DNA of 64,000 nucleotides from Cellulophaga sp. BC115SP (GTDB lineage: Bacteria; Bacteroidota; Bacteroidia; Cytophagales; Spirosomataceae): contig NZ_JAAALB010000014.1 of NCBI RefSeq assembly GCF_009905545.1, forward strand, positions 1 through 64,000, in the 5' to 3' direction. A program made the translations under genes and the position numbers. The notes below the pieces were generated by a model. It saw nothing but the letters and a program-made list of their open reading frames with translations, was not told the DNA's origin and did not search any database. The stretch's first letter is position 1; each line of letters begins with the position of its first letter. Below are positions 14,953-24,014 of the stretch, piece after piece.

Positions 14953-17568
14953 CTATCTTGGACGACCACCGCCTCCGCTTGGCATACCGCCACCACCTTG
15001 AGACTGACCGCCACCATTACCACCGCCGTTATTATCGCCGCCATCATTTTTCAAGTCATCATTACTAACTGATTTCTTGCGTTTTGGAGCGTCAAACGAC
15101 ATTTTACCAATACGATAACTGAAGTTAATCTTGAAGTTCATGTTACGCATGGTATTAGTACTATTTTGAGTAATGATAGGTGAGTTAATTTCGCTATGAA
15201 TTTTGAAGCCATTTGGTGTAAAGAAGTTTTCTGCACCAAAACCAATACTTCCTTTCTTGTCTTTGAAATCTTTCTTCACGCTCAAGCTATAGATACCAAA
15301 TCCTCCTTGGAAACCTTGTAGCTGTACTTGTGTTGAGCGATAGAAACCAAATGCTTGCAAGCCCCAGTTATTACCCAAATTATAGCTACCAAAAATACGG
15401 TAATTAGCTACCCAACCTGAGTTTGAAGCATTGTATAATGGATTTGGTACATTGTTGGCCAATTTTGCATAATACACATCTCCACCCAAACCAACGGTTA
15501 ACTTATTCGAGAAATTGATATTTCCGAATGCATTCATACCATAAGCATCTTGTTTACCGATGTTTTGGTACGACGTACGAATAGTATCACCAATTACATC
15601 ACGAACACTTTCGATACTTCCTGTTGTATTACGTACGAAAGTTGACACTGTCAAGAATGTACCTTTGATAGAAGTATTCAAAGTCAATTCGTAGTTGTTT
15701 GTGTACTCTGGACTCAAATTCGGATTACCCGATGAAATATTCAATGGGTTTGACGCATTGATGTTCGGGTTCAAGAACTGAATTGATGGACGTTGAATAC
15801 GGCGGTTGAAACCTAATTTCAACGTACTTACAGTACCTAACTTACGAGAGATATTCAAACTTGGTACCAATACTCCATAAGATGGAATCGATAAAGTTTG
15901 GTCTCCACTCTTGAAGTTTGCAGAAATGTCAGTATGCTCATAGCGACCACCCACTTTCAAGGTATATAATTTTGATAAAGTAGCAGTGTATGATAAGTAA
16001 GCAGCTGCGATATTTTGAGTATAGTTAAATACGTTTGATGCAGTCGAAGAGCTTGTAGTTGGCACATAAGCACCCGTTGCACCCTGAGCAGTAAAATACT
16101 GATAGTCTGAATTTACTGTTCTGAAAATCCCTTTAGCACCTACTTCAACCAATTGTGTTTTAGTAATTGGCGTTTGGTAATCTGCCTGAACTGTTACTTC
16201 TTGGTTATAGCTATCGTTATTGTTTTTCAAACGACTTGTCACGCTATTATCAGTCAAGTTCAACAAATTATTCACAAAGTCATTAGTACGGTTGTTACGA
16301 CTAAACTGCGTTAACAAACTAAATTCCTGTTGTGGCTTTTTGAACGTATGAGTATAGTCGATGTTAGCATCAATCGTTCCTGACAAATCTTTTGTATCTA
16401 CATCACGAAGCGTTTTTGACATCAATGATGAAGCAGAATAGCTTTGACTCAACAATTTATCTTGGAAACTATTTTGGTTACGAACACCATAACGAACCGA
16501 AGCTGTGATAGCGTTATATTTATTGATATCCCAATCCCAACCCAATTGATAACTACCAAACAAACCGTTGCTACGAGTATCTGCACTCTGGGTATTCAAA
16601 GTTTGTTTTCCGTTGTTAGTCGTAAGTTGGCTGTTTTCGAATGTACCATTCACATTATAATTTGAACGACCAAATCCACCTAAAGAGAAGCCCATATTAC
16701 CTTTACGGTAATTTCCATTCAAAGAAAGGTTAGCTCCACGAATACCTACACTTGAATCCATGTTCAAGGTCAAACCTTGCAAATTGTTTTTCTTCGTAAT
16801 AATGTTGATAATACCAGAAGAACCTTCCGCATCGTACTTAGCTGAAGGAGAAGTAATTACTTCTACCGACTTAATCATATCAGCAGGAATTTGCTTCAAG
16901 GCGTCTGCAATACTTGTTGCTACAATTGTCGATGGTTTGTTGTTAATCAATACACGAACATTTGAGCTACCACGCAACGAAACGTTACCATCTAAGTCAA
17001 CCGAAAGCATTGGTACTTTACGTAATACATCCGAAGCGTCGCCACCTTTCGAGGTAGCATCACGTTCTGCGTTATAAACCAAACGGTCTACTTTGTCTTC
17101 GATTACTGCTTTTTGACCTTCTACGGTTACTTCTTGCAATACCTGATTTGACTGACTCAAACGAATTACGCCCAAATCAATCTCATCATTTTTATTCTGA
17201 ATTTTAACTGGGATTCTTTTCGATACATATCCCAAAAACGATACGGAAATCACATAATCTCCTGTTGCGATTTTATTTAAGGTAAATTTACCTTTTTCAT
17301 CTGCAACAGTACCATCGATAGGTTTATTAGTAGCTTTGTTAATTAAAGCAACACTTGCAAACTCGACTGCTTTGGTAGCAGCAGAGTCAATCACAAAACC
17401 CACAATCTTGGCAGATCCTTTGGGTGCAGCCTGAGCTGTTCCCGGAATCGCCTGTTGTTGTGGCTGCTGACGCTGTCCTCCCCCCATTCCCATGCCTGCG
17501 CCAGGGAACTGCGCCATAGTATTAAACCCGATAAAACTTAATACTGAAAACAATAAAACTTTTTTCAT
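14953..17568 (-). CDS. Outer-membrane beta-barrel / TonB-receptor-like protein
   Basis: An 871-aa exported protein. The signal peptide (residues 1-19, ending TMAQ) is followed by a Gln/Pro/Gly-rich stretch, a CarboxypepD_reg-like beta-sandwich (about 52-140: GFVIDSAATKAVEFASVAL), a plug-like domain (about 150-260, DASDVLRKVPMLSVDLDGNV and INIITKK), and a barrel of the outer-membrane beta-barrel family 3 type. The last strand (FKINFSYRIGKMSF) is followed by a KKSVSNDD segment and about 30 Gly/Asn/Gln-rich residues, so the barrel does not end the chain. It is a clear paralogue of the protein at 42318-44897. Ligand unknown. Monocistronic, with a terminator at 14821-14858. Confidence 0.9.
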   Translation of the reverse strand: MKKVLLFSVLSFIGFNTMAQFPGAGMGMGGGQRQQPQQQAIPGTAQAAPKGSAKIVGFVIDSAATKAVEFASVALINKATNKPIDGTVADEKGKFTLNKIATGDYVISVSFLGYVSKRIPVKIQNKNDEIDLGVIRLSQSNQVLQEVTVEGQKAVIEDKVDRLVYNAERDATSKGGDASDVLRKVPMLSVDLDGNVSLRGSSNVRVLINNKPSTIVATSIADALKQIPADMIKSVEVITSPSAKYDAEGSSGIINIITKKNNLQGLTLNMDSSVGIRGANLSLNGNYRKGNMGFSLGGFGRSNYNVNGTFENSQLTTNNGKQTLNTQSADTRSNGLFGSYQLGWDWDINKYNAITASVRYGVRNQNSFQDKLLSQSYSASSLMSKTLRDVDTKDLSGTIDANIDYTHTFKKPQQEFSLLTQFSRNNRTNDFVNNLLNLTDNSVTSRLKNNNDSYNQEVTVQADYQTPITKTQLVEVGAKGIFRTVNSDYQYFTAQGATGAYVPTTSSSTASNVFNYTQNIAAAYLSYTATLSKLYTLKVGGRYEHTDISANFKSGDQTLSIPSYGVLVPSLNISRKLGTVSTLKLGFNRRIQRPSIQFLNPNINASNPLNISSGNPNLSPEYTNNYELTLNTSIKGTFLTVSTFVRNTTGSIESVRDVIGDTIRTSYQNIGKQDAYGMNAFGNINFSNKLTVGLGGDVYYAKLANNVPNPLYNASNSGWVANYRIFGSYNLGNNWGLQAFGFYRSTQVQLQGFQGGFGIYSLSVKKDFKDKKGSIGFGAENFFTPNGFKIHSEINSPIITQNSTNTMRNMNFKINFSYRIGKMSFDAPKRKKSVSNDDLKNDGGDNNGGGNGGGQSQGGGGMPSGGGGRPR

Positions 17569-18087
17569 GATGATGTTTTAGAAAGCCCTGAACTTTATGT
17601 TCAAATAGATGACAAAGTTGTTGATAAGTTATTCTTTTATAAAAACAAAAAGTATCAGTGGTTCTTAATAAAGATGAGTGGACTATTGCCCAAATGTTAA
17701 CTAATGATAGATTTACAACACAAAAGTTGCACTGAAAGATGGGACACAAGGCCACTTTTCGACCAAACAAAATAATTCATCGGTGAATAACATTAATCAA
17801 AGGACTTGTTAGTGTGCTTCATGCAAGGTGTTTATTTTCAGGCTTTACTATCTTAGAATCTTCAAAATTAATACACTTTTCTTCCTTTTTTACCAGCTAT
17901 TGTAGGGGTACGACACCAAACCAGCATCGCAAATTGGCGTTACATGAGAAATAGGAAATATCACAAAGGTCGAATACTTGATGATATATTTGCAGAATAA
18001 TTGGATAAAAATAAAACCTAAATTTGCCTTGTCATTTTTGTAGCATTACATTAAAATGCCTCACAACTAACCCTGTCCAGTTAATAT
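17569..18087. other. Intergenic, divergent promoters expected
   Basis: 519 bp without a credible gene, between the leftward outer-membrane protein and the rightward GNAT gene. I see no palindrome or repeat that stands out. Confidence 0.5.
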
Positions 18088-18642
18088 ATGGCTATTATTC
18101 GCACTTCAAGACTCAAACTTCAAGCACTCAAACATAATGAATTACTGATTTGGCATCGTCATGGTCGTGAGGCGCTAGAAAAACATCTGGAGCTTGTTCC
18201 AACATCTTGGCAAATTGAACCCTTTTTTGAAGCTGAAACCCGCGAAGCTCTTGAACATTTCTGGATTCCGATGGCACAAATATTTCCTTGGGACTTTGCT
18301 TGGTACTCAAATTGGGAGATTATTCTTGAAGAAGAAAATCGTTCGATTGGTGGTATTGGCTTTTCGGGATTACCCGACGACAATGGTAATACAATGGTAG
18401 GTTATTTCATAGATATGCCCTATCGTAACAAAGGATATGCCTCTGAGGCATTGAAAGGACTCATTGATTGGGCTAAACAAGATACATCTCTCTTACAAAT
18501 CTTGGCAGATACTCCTGTTGACAATACAAGTTCAGGAAAAGTGTTAGAAAAAAATGGCTTTCAACAATTTGGCGAAATCGAAGAAGTAGAACATATCGAA
18601 ACAATCTTAGTTAGACATTGGAAATTGAATATTAGTCGTTAG
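18088..18642 (+). CDS. GNAT-family N-acetyltransferase (RimJ/RimL type)
   Basis: A 184-aa acetyl-CoA-dependent acetyltransferase. The N-terminus TSRLKLQALKHNELLIW is typical of the RimJ/RimL (Acetyltransf_3) subgroup. The acetyl-CoA binding region is GYFIDMPYRNKGYASEALKGLIDWA (residues about 111-135), with a final VLEKNGFQQFGEIEE strand-turn. RimJ/L acetylate ribosomal-protein N-termini, but the subgroup also modifies small molecules and antibiotics, so substrate is open. There are no operon partners. Confidence 0.88.
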   Translation: MAIIRTSRLKLQALKHNELLIWHRHGREALEKHLELVPTSWQIEPFFEAETREALEHFWIPMAQIFPWDFAWYSNWEIILEEENRSIGGIGFSGLPDDNGNTMVGYFIDMPYRNKGYASEALKGLIDWAKQDTSLLQILADTPVDNTSSGKVLEKNGFQQFGEIEEVEHIETILVRHWKLNISR

Positions 18643-18704
18643 AACTGCATGAAGGATTTCGGAAATAAAGAAAAACACCTTTGTTTTTACAAAATACAGA
18701 AGGT

Positions 18705-18762
18705 TACAGTTCCGAAATCCAACATCCTAAATCCGAAATAAATGGTTTTTATAATCCTTAGT
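18705..18762 (-). repeat. 57-bp dispersed repeat, copy 2
   Basis: Inverted relative to the copy at 14457-14513; shared blocks include AAGGATTATA, CCATTTATTTC and GGATGTTGGATT in the minus-strand reading. Confidence 0.6.
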
Positions 18763-19065
18763 ACACTACTCATTAGTCGTTAGTATCATTTTTCACAATT
18801 CTCTTGTAATAACTTTTCAAAAAAAAATTCCTTACTTAGCAATCTAATTCAACTCTTCTTTCGTATATCTGAGTAGACTCAGAGGATTTGGAAATGTGCT
18901 TTTTATTTTTTTCAAAAAAAATCTAAAAATTTTCAGATATACTGTGACTTCTCTCAGTTTCATACGTTAAATGAGTAGTTTTCATAGTAGAAATAGGTTT
19001 TGTGGAATAGTATTTCAAAAATCTAATAAGCAAAACTATATTTTGGTGTGTTAGTGATACAATCT

Positions 19066-19098
19066 TGGCGGGCTCTAGTAGGGTTCGCCAAATTTTTT
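19066..19098 (+). terminator. Terminator-like hairpin in the argF' upstream region
   Basis: TTGGCG and CGCCAA flank a 15-nt loop and are followed by ATTTTTTG. It lies about 225 bp before argF' but more than 400 bp after the last gene, and upstream of the predicted argF' promoter. It could close an unrecognised transcript. Confidence 0.45.
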
Positions 19099-19216
19099 GT
19101 CCCCTGTTTATCCTTCAATTTGCGTATTTATTCAAAAATCTTCACAAAAAGTGGCAATAAGCCATTAAAATCAAGGAGTTTTACAAAAATACTAACGTGA
19201 TTCTCATATTTAGGAA

Positions 19217-19224
19217 TAACTTTG
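19217..19224 (+). promoter_or_regulatory. Predicted -7 box for argF'
   Basis: TAACTTTG fits TAnnTTTG exactly. No good -33 TTTG is found at the expected distance. It implies a leader of about 90 nt before the ATG at 19322. Confidence 0.45.
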
Positions 19225-19321
19225 TAGTTTGAATTCAAGACAATCGCAATGTCGAAGAATCATCTTTTAATCAATTGTTCCATTTAAAACTTGCAACGAA
19301 CTGCTATCGGATATTTAAAAA

Positions 19322-20296
19322 ATGAGAAACTTCCTTTCAGTTAAAGATGCTGTTGATGTTCAGGCTCTAGTTAAAGAAGCCCTTTTATATAAAAAAACTC
19401 CTTATGCGGATAAGCATTTGGGCAAAAACAGGACCATGGGTCTATTGTTTTTTAACTCAAGTTTACGAACACGCTTAAGTACACAACGAGCCGCTCAAAA
19501 CTTAGGGTTGGAACTAATCGTAATGAACGTCGGACAGGATAGCTGGGGATTGGAGTTTGAAGATGGCGCGATTATGAATGGCAACAAAGCCGAGCACATC
19601 AAAGAAGCTGCACCCGTGGTAGGTCAATACTGTGACATCGTTGGTATTCGTAGTTTTCCTGGTTTAGTGGATCGTGAAGAAGATTATTCTGAAAATGTCA
19701 TGAATCAGTTTGTTAAATATACTGGTCGTCCGATTTTAAGCTTAGAGTCTGCTACTCGTCACCCGTTACAGTCTTTAGCCGACTTAATTACAATTGAAGA
19801 GCTAAAGACAAAACCTCGTCCAAAGGTGGTTTTGACATGGGCTCCACACGTAAAAGCGCTTCCTCAAGCAGTACCAAACTCTTTTGCCGAGTGGATGAAC
19901 GCCGCTGATGTGGATTTTGTCATCACACACCCAGAAGGATACGAACTTGCGCCTGAATTTGTAGGCAATGCCAGAGTAACTTACAACCAAGAAGAGGCAT
20001 TCAAAGATGCAGATTTTATTTATGCTAAAAACTGGTCATCTTACTCTCAATATGGTCAAATTTTGAACCAAGACCCATCATGGATGGTAACAATGGACAA
20101 AATGAACTTGACTAACAACGCCAAATTTATGCACTGCTTGCCAGTTCGTCGTAATGTGGTTGTTGAAGATGCTGTATTAGACTCTCCTAATTCGGTGGTA
20201 GTACAACAAGCTGGTAACCGTGTATGGTCAGCACAAGTTGTCATCAAACAAATGCTTCTGAGCATTATCCGTGAAGAAAGCCCGTACTTGTTCTAA
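19322..20296 (+). CDS. argF': N-acyl-L-ornithine carbamoyltransferase (acetyl- or succinyl-)
   Basis: Carbamoylates N-acetyl- or N-succinyl-ornithine to the matching acyl-citrulline, the hallmark of the Bacteroidota/Xanthomonas-type arginine pathway. The 324-aa protein shows the carbamoyl-phosphate motif SSLRTRLS (residues 46-53), WGLEFEDGAIM, the proline-rich-loop counterpart, SATRHPLQSLADL and MHCLPVRR. The overall sequence follows the Bacteroides succinylornithine enzyme. The published specificity position (Pro90 in the succinyl enzyme, Glu92 in the acetyl enzyme, from memory) is Ala90 here (GNKAEHIKEA), so the acyl group cannot be assigned safely. It opens the arg cluster. Confidence 0.93.
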   Translation: MRNFLSVKDAVDVQALVKEALLYKKTPYADKHLGKNRTMGLLFFNSSLRTRLSTQRAAQNLGLELIVMNVGQDSWGLEFEDGAIMNGNKAEHIKEAAPVVGQYCDIVGIRSFPGLVDREEDYSENVMNQFVKYTGRPILSLESATRHPLQSLADLITIEELKTKPRPKVVLTWAPHVKALPQAVPNSFAEWMNAADVDFVITHPEGYELAPEFVGNARVTYNQEEAFKDADFIYAKNWSSYSQYGQILNQDPSWMVTMDKMNLTNNAKFMHCLPVRRNVVVEDAVLDSPNSVVVQQAGNRVWSAQVVIKQMLLSIIREESPYLF

Positions 20297-20368
20297 TGGT
20301 GATTGAGTGAATGAGTGATAATCATTTTCGCCCACTCTTCCACTACTCCATCAATCTATCATATTTTC

Positions 20369-20397
20369 GAATGTACAGGTCTTACGGTCTGTACATT
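20369..20397 (+). promoter_or_regulatory. Perfect 9-bp-arm hairpin between argF' and argB
   Basis: AATGTACAG and CTGTACATT flank a GTCTTACGGT loop. No long T-run follows, so this is either a weak terminator of argF' or a protein/RNA regulatory site 75-100 bp upstream of argB. Confidence 0.45.
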
Positions 20398-20470
20398 TGT
20401 TGTTTAATAGCGCTAGCTCGTAAAAAAGGCGAAGGCAACGTTTCTGTTTAACCAAATCAAAATAATCTTT

Positions 20471-21253
20471 ATGAAACTCACTGTTGTGAAAATTGGGGGT
20501 AATGTAATCGATAACCCAACATTATGTAGTCAATTTTTATCTGATTTCGCGCAAATCGCTGGTCCTAAAATTTTGGTTCATGGAGGTGGTAAAATCGCTA
20601 CGCAAATTGCTGAAAAATTAGGTATCGAAACAGTAATGGTAGAAGGCCGTCGTATTACCGATCAATCTATGCTCAACGTCGTAACAATGGTGTATGGTGG
20701 TTTGGTAAACAAAAATCTCGTAGCACAACTACAAAAATTTGGCACTAATGCCATTGGTTTGACTGGTGCTGATGGAGGTGTTATTCTTTCTAAAAAACGC
20801 CCTGTAAAAGAAATCGATTACGGTTTTGTGGGTGACATCGAGCGTGTAGATGCAGGTCAAATTGCAGGAATGATTTCGCAAGGACTAACCCCTGTATTTG
20901 CCCCTTTGACTTATGACCTCGATGGCAATATGCTTAATACCAATGCCGACACACAAGCTCAGGCAGTAGCAACAGCCATGGCCAAAGAATTTGAAGTAAA
21001 TTTGGTGTACTGTTTTGAGAAAAAAGGTGTACTTTCGAACCCAGACGACGACGATTCTGTAATTCCTCAATTACAACCAGAGGCCTATTCTTCCTACAAA
21101 GCTACTGGCGCTATCAACAAAGGAATGATTCCCAAATTAGATAATGCTTTCAAAGCACTAGCCGAAGGAGTTAAACAAGTAACTATCTGCCACGCCAAAG
21201 AAGTTCTTGCCGCTGTAACTGATGGTAATGCTGGGACAAAGCTAACAATATAA
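20471..21253 (+). CDS. argB: Acetylglutamate kinase
   Basis: Phosphorylates N-acyl-glutamate in the second step of the acylated arginine pathway. The 260-aa amino-acid-kinase protein shows the N-terminal phosphate-binding VVKIGGNVID, the HGGGKIATQIAEKLG loop (residues about 36-52), GLTGADGGVI and the C-terminal GAINKGMIPKLDNA segment. It is about the length of short ArgB enzymes and lacks the N-terminal arginine-sensing helix of feedback-inhibited forms (it starts MKLTVVKIGG), so arginine inhibition is not expected from sequence. It lies 174 bp after argF'. Confidence 0.95.
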   Translation: MKLTVVKIGGNVIDNPTLCSQFLSDFAQIAGPKILVHGGGKIATQIAEKLGIETVMVEGRRITDQSMLNVVTMVYGGLVNKNLVAQLQKFGTNAIGLTGADGGVILSKKRPVKEIDYGFVGDIERVDAGQIAGMISQGLTPVFAPLTYDLDGNMLNTNADTQAQAVATAMAKEFEVNLVYCFEKKGVLSNPDDDDSVIPQLQPEAYSSYKATGAINKGMIPKLDNAFKALAEGVKQVTICHAKEVLAAVTDGNAGTKLTI

Positions 21254-21334
21254 ATTCTGGCAATATGCCATAGCACCTTGGTAATCAAAAAATTACACAC
21301 TGATAGCTAAATACTATATTATCATTTTATTTCT

Positions 21335-22267
21335 ATGAAAAGCAAAGGTCTACTTTTTGGTATTGCTATTGGCGACTCCCTTGGTGTTCCTGTCGAGTTT
21401 ATGAGCCGTAAACACCTCAAGGCACATCCTGTAGAGGGGATGCGTGCCTACGGAACTCACCACCAGCCAGCAGGTACTTGGTCTGACGATACCTCTCTAT
21501 CCTTTTGTTTAGCAGAACAACTAGTCGAAGGTTTTGACCTAGACGGTCTAGCCAAAAAGTTTTGCGACTGGTACGATAATGGCTATTGGACAGCACACGG
21601 AGCATTTTTTGATGTGGGTATCGCGACTCGTAATGCCATCGATAGATTACTAAAAGGTGTTTCGCCACTAAACTCTGGCGAATGCGATGAGTATTCGAAT
21701 GGAAACGGCTCGTTGATGCGTACACTCCCGATTGTGTACTATACTCAAAATAAATCCATCGAGGAGCGTTGCAGTATTATCAAAATAGTGTCGGGTATTA
21801 CCCACGGGCACACACGAACCTTAATTGGCTGTTTTTTTGCTACGGAGTATTTGCTCAACTTGATGAAAGGTAAAGAGAAACACGAAGCATATAGCATTAC
21901 ACAAAATACGGTACGAGATTATCTTTTATCGGTACAAGTAAAGCCAGCTGAATTAGAATTATATAGCAGACTTCTTTTCGACGATATTTCTAAAATTGAT
22001 GAAAGCGAAGTTTTTTCTTCTGGTTATATCTTGCATACTTTGGAGGCCTCTCTTTGGGCTTTTTTGACAACTGATAATTTCAAATCAGCAGTATTAAAAG
22101 GTGTCAATTTAGGTGATGATACCGATACCATTGGAAGTGTGACAGGTGGAATTGCAGGCTTTTATTATGGCTATGAACAAATTCCAAGTGAGTGGATAGA
22201 ACAACTCGCCCAAAAAGATAAGATTGAAGATTTAGCAAATCGATTTTCAGCGAAATTTGGACAATAA
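21335..22267 (+). CDS. ADP-ribosylglycohydrolase family protein
   Basis: A 310-aa ARH/DraG-type hydrolase, which removes ADP-ribose from modified proteins or nucleic acids using two Mg ions. The metal ligands are recognisable: GIAIGDSLGVPVEF at the N-terminus, WSDDTSLSF near residue 50, and GDDTDTIGSVTGGIAG near 260. The fold is all-helical. It sits 81 bp after argB and 450 bp before the deacylase, in the same direction as the arginine genes, although nothing in arginine synthesis needs it; the position may be chance or may point to a target such as ADP-ribosylated arginine. No partner ADP-ribosyltransferase is nearby. Confidence 0.92.
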   Translation: MKSKGLLFGIAIGDSLGVPVEFMSRKHLKAHPVEGMRAYGTHHQPAGTWSDDTSLSFCLAEQLVEGFDLDGLAKKFCDWYDNGYWTAHGAFFDVGIATRNAIDRLLKGVSPLNSGECDEYSNGNGSLMRTLPIVYYTQNKSIEERCSIIKIVSGITHGHTRTLIGCFFATEYLLNLMKGKEKHEAYSITQNTVRDYLLSVQVKPAELELYSRLLFDDISKIDESEVFSSGYILHTLEASLWAFLTTDNFKSAVLKGVNLGDDTDTIGSVTGGIAGFYYGYEQIPSEWIEQLAQKDKIEDLANRFSAKFGQ

Positions 22268-22717
22268 ATACAACATTTTAACATAGTAAGTAATCGTGCA
22301 GAATAAGATTTAAGTTATTTGTTTAGGCACTAGGCAACAGGCACAAGGCAAAGAGTGTTAAGATGTTTTTTAATAACCACAGCCATGCTTTTTTCCAAAG
22401 CCCACCGCCGAAAGCCGTTACCTGACAGCGCAATGCCCAATCTTAAATTTTATTTTGCCCACTAACTTAAGTATAAGCCGTAGGCATTAGGCAAAAAGGT
22501 TTACTTATTTCGTGAGAAATACTTTTTGACTTTTAGCATAATACCTAGAGCTTAAAGCGTAATTATGCAATCTTACATAACAAGCAAATATTGACAGGCT
22601 TGTTAGCTCAAAAGTCGGCACATTTCTGAATTCTTTTGTTTGATGTTTGCTTAACAAAAGTGTTCATGATAATTTCGACCCAAAATTTTTATTTTTATCT
22701 CAAACGGGCTGATTCCA
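22268..22717. other. Intergenic repeat-rich region
   Basis: 450 bp with no gene. It contains the inverted copy of the GCCTAGTGCC-type repeat (22321-22417), bracketed by AGATTTAAGT (22307) and ATCTTAAAT (22440), so the segment can fold into a large hairpin. Another GGCATTAGGCAAAAAGG word is at about 22483. Confidence 0.6.
22321..22417 (-). repeat. Dispersed GCCTAGTGCC-type repeat, copy 2
   Basis: The plus-strand text GGCACTAGGCAACAGGCAC and CAAAGAGTGTTAA...GCCGAAAGCC is the reverse complement of the copies at 7303-7380 and 28501-28570, with an extra insertion in the middle. Confidence 0.65.
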
Positions 22718-23800
22718 ATGACCCTACAAGAACAATTGACCCAAGATGCTATTGGGTTGTTAAAACAATTGATTGCTACGCAATCATTTAGTCGTGAAGA
22801 GGATAAAACAGGCGATATTCTTGAAGAGTTTTTCAGAGAAAGAAATATTCCTTTTAGAAGAAAAATCAATAACCTGTGGGCTCGTAATCAGCATTTTAAT
22901 CCCGAACTTCCTACCGTATTACTCAATTCCCATCATGATACTGTAAAGCCCAATCCCAAATGGACACTCGACCCTTTTGAACCTGTAGTTCAAGAAGGAA
23001 AATTATTTGGTTTGGGAAGCAACGATGCAGGTGGATGTTTGGTAAGTCTTTTAGCAACGTTTTGTTATTTCTATCATCGCAGCGACCTCAAATATAATGT
23101 CTTATTTGTGGCATCTGCCGAAGAAGAAATTTCGGGCGTAAATGGGTTGGAATTACTTCTTAAGGATAATGATTTGCCTGAAATAGATTTTGCTATCGTA
23201 GGCGAACCTACACAAATGCACTTGGCTATTGCCGAAAAAGGTTTGATGGTAGTAGATTGTATTACCCACGGGAAAGCTGGACATGCTGCTCGTGAAGAAG
23301 GCGATAATGCCATTTATAAAGCCATCAAAGATATTGAATGGATTAAAAACTATCAGTTTCCGAAAGTTTCGCCAGTACTTGGTCCTATCAAAATGTCAGT
23401 CACTGTCATCAATGCAGGTAAGCAGCATAATGTAGTGCCAGATAGCTGTACTTTTACCATTGACTGTCGTGTAACGGAGCAATATACTTTAGAGGAAATA
23501 TTAGAAACCATTCGTCAAAATATTGAATCAGAGGCTATCCCTCGTTCTATTCGATTGAAGCCTTCGTCGATTCCAATGGAGCATCCAATTGTTCAAGCTG
23601 GGTTAGCATTAGGTCGTGAAACCTACGGTTCGCCAACTACTTCAGACCAAGCAGTTTTATCATGTCAATCACTAAAACTAGGTCCTGGACATTCTGAACG
23701 CTCACACACAGCCGATGAATTCATCTACCTTTCTGAAATAGAAGAAGGTATTGATTTGTACATCAAAATGTTGAAACAAACCATTGTAATGAGTGAATGA
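22718..23800 (+). CDS. argE: M20-family N-acyl-citrulline/ornithine deacetylase
   Basis: A 360-aa di-zinc amidohydrolase. Metal and catalytic motifs are in order: NSHHDTVKPNPKW (His and Asp, about residues 70-80), GLGSNDAGGCLVSL (bridging Asp), SAEEEISG (catalytic Glu and metal Glu), VGEPTQMHLA, and a C-terminal GHSERSHTADEFI with the last zinc His. The central dimerisation domain contains GKAGHAAREEGDNA. Next to argF' and argH, the likely reaction is release of citrulline from N-acyl-citrulline rather than ornithine from acetylornithine. The ATG at 22718 is the only sensible start. Confidence 0.9.
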   Translation: MTLQEQLTQDAIGLLKQLIATQSFSREEDKTGDILEEFFRERNIPFRRKINNLWARNQHFNPELPTVLLNSHHDTVKPNPKWTLDPFEPVVQEGKLFGLGSNDAGGCLVSLLATFCYFYHRSDLKYNVLFVASAEEEISGVNGLELLLKDNDLPEIDFAIVGEPTQMHLAIAEKGLMVVDCITHGKAGHAAREEGDNAIYKAIKDIEWIKNYQFPKVSPVLGPIKMSVTVINAGKQHNVVPDSCTFTIDCRVTEQYTLEEILETIRQNIESEAIPRSIRLKPSSIPMEHPIVQAGLALGRETYGSPTTSDQAVLSCQSLKLGPGHSERSHTADEFIYLSEIEEGIDLYIKMLKQTIVMSE

Positions 23801-23988
23801 GTGAGTTGTGAATGAATGAATTGTGAATTAGACCAATGGGTTATTGTTTAGTCCAATGGAAGCCAAAATTGTATTAATACCAAAATTAGACATCTGAGCC
23901 TTCCTAATAAACTTTTCAATTTAAAAATCACTCCTTCACAATTTACAACTCACTCATTCACAATTCACTAAATCACTAATTCCCCATT
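23791..23988. repeat. Inverted array of TGAGTGAAT/ATTCACAA words
   Basis: The left part (23791-23830) reads GAGTGAATGAGTGAGTTGTG and the right part (23926-23988) reads ACTCATTCACAATTCACTAA; the two sides are largely complementary and can fold into a long imperfect hairpin between argE and argH. The same words recur at 248-285, 6284-6318, 20299-20330, 25354-25545 and 59325-59395. Confidence 0.6.
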
Positions 23989-24014
23989 CCAACACTTAAA
24001 ACTCAAGATTCAAA

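Larger units (their letters stand above)
18643..19321. other. 679-bp intergenic region before argF'
   Basis: No gene was seen. It holds an inverted repeat GGATTTCGGAA (18654) with TTCCGAAATCC (18710), the 57-bp dispersed repeat, AT-rich sequence, a G/C-rich hairpin at 19066-19098 and a promoter-like box at 19217-19224. Confidence 0.6.
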
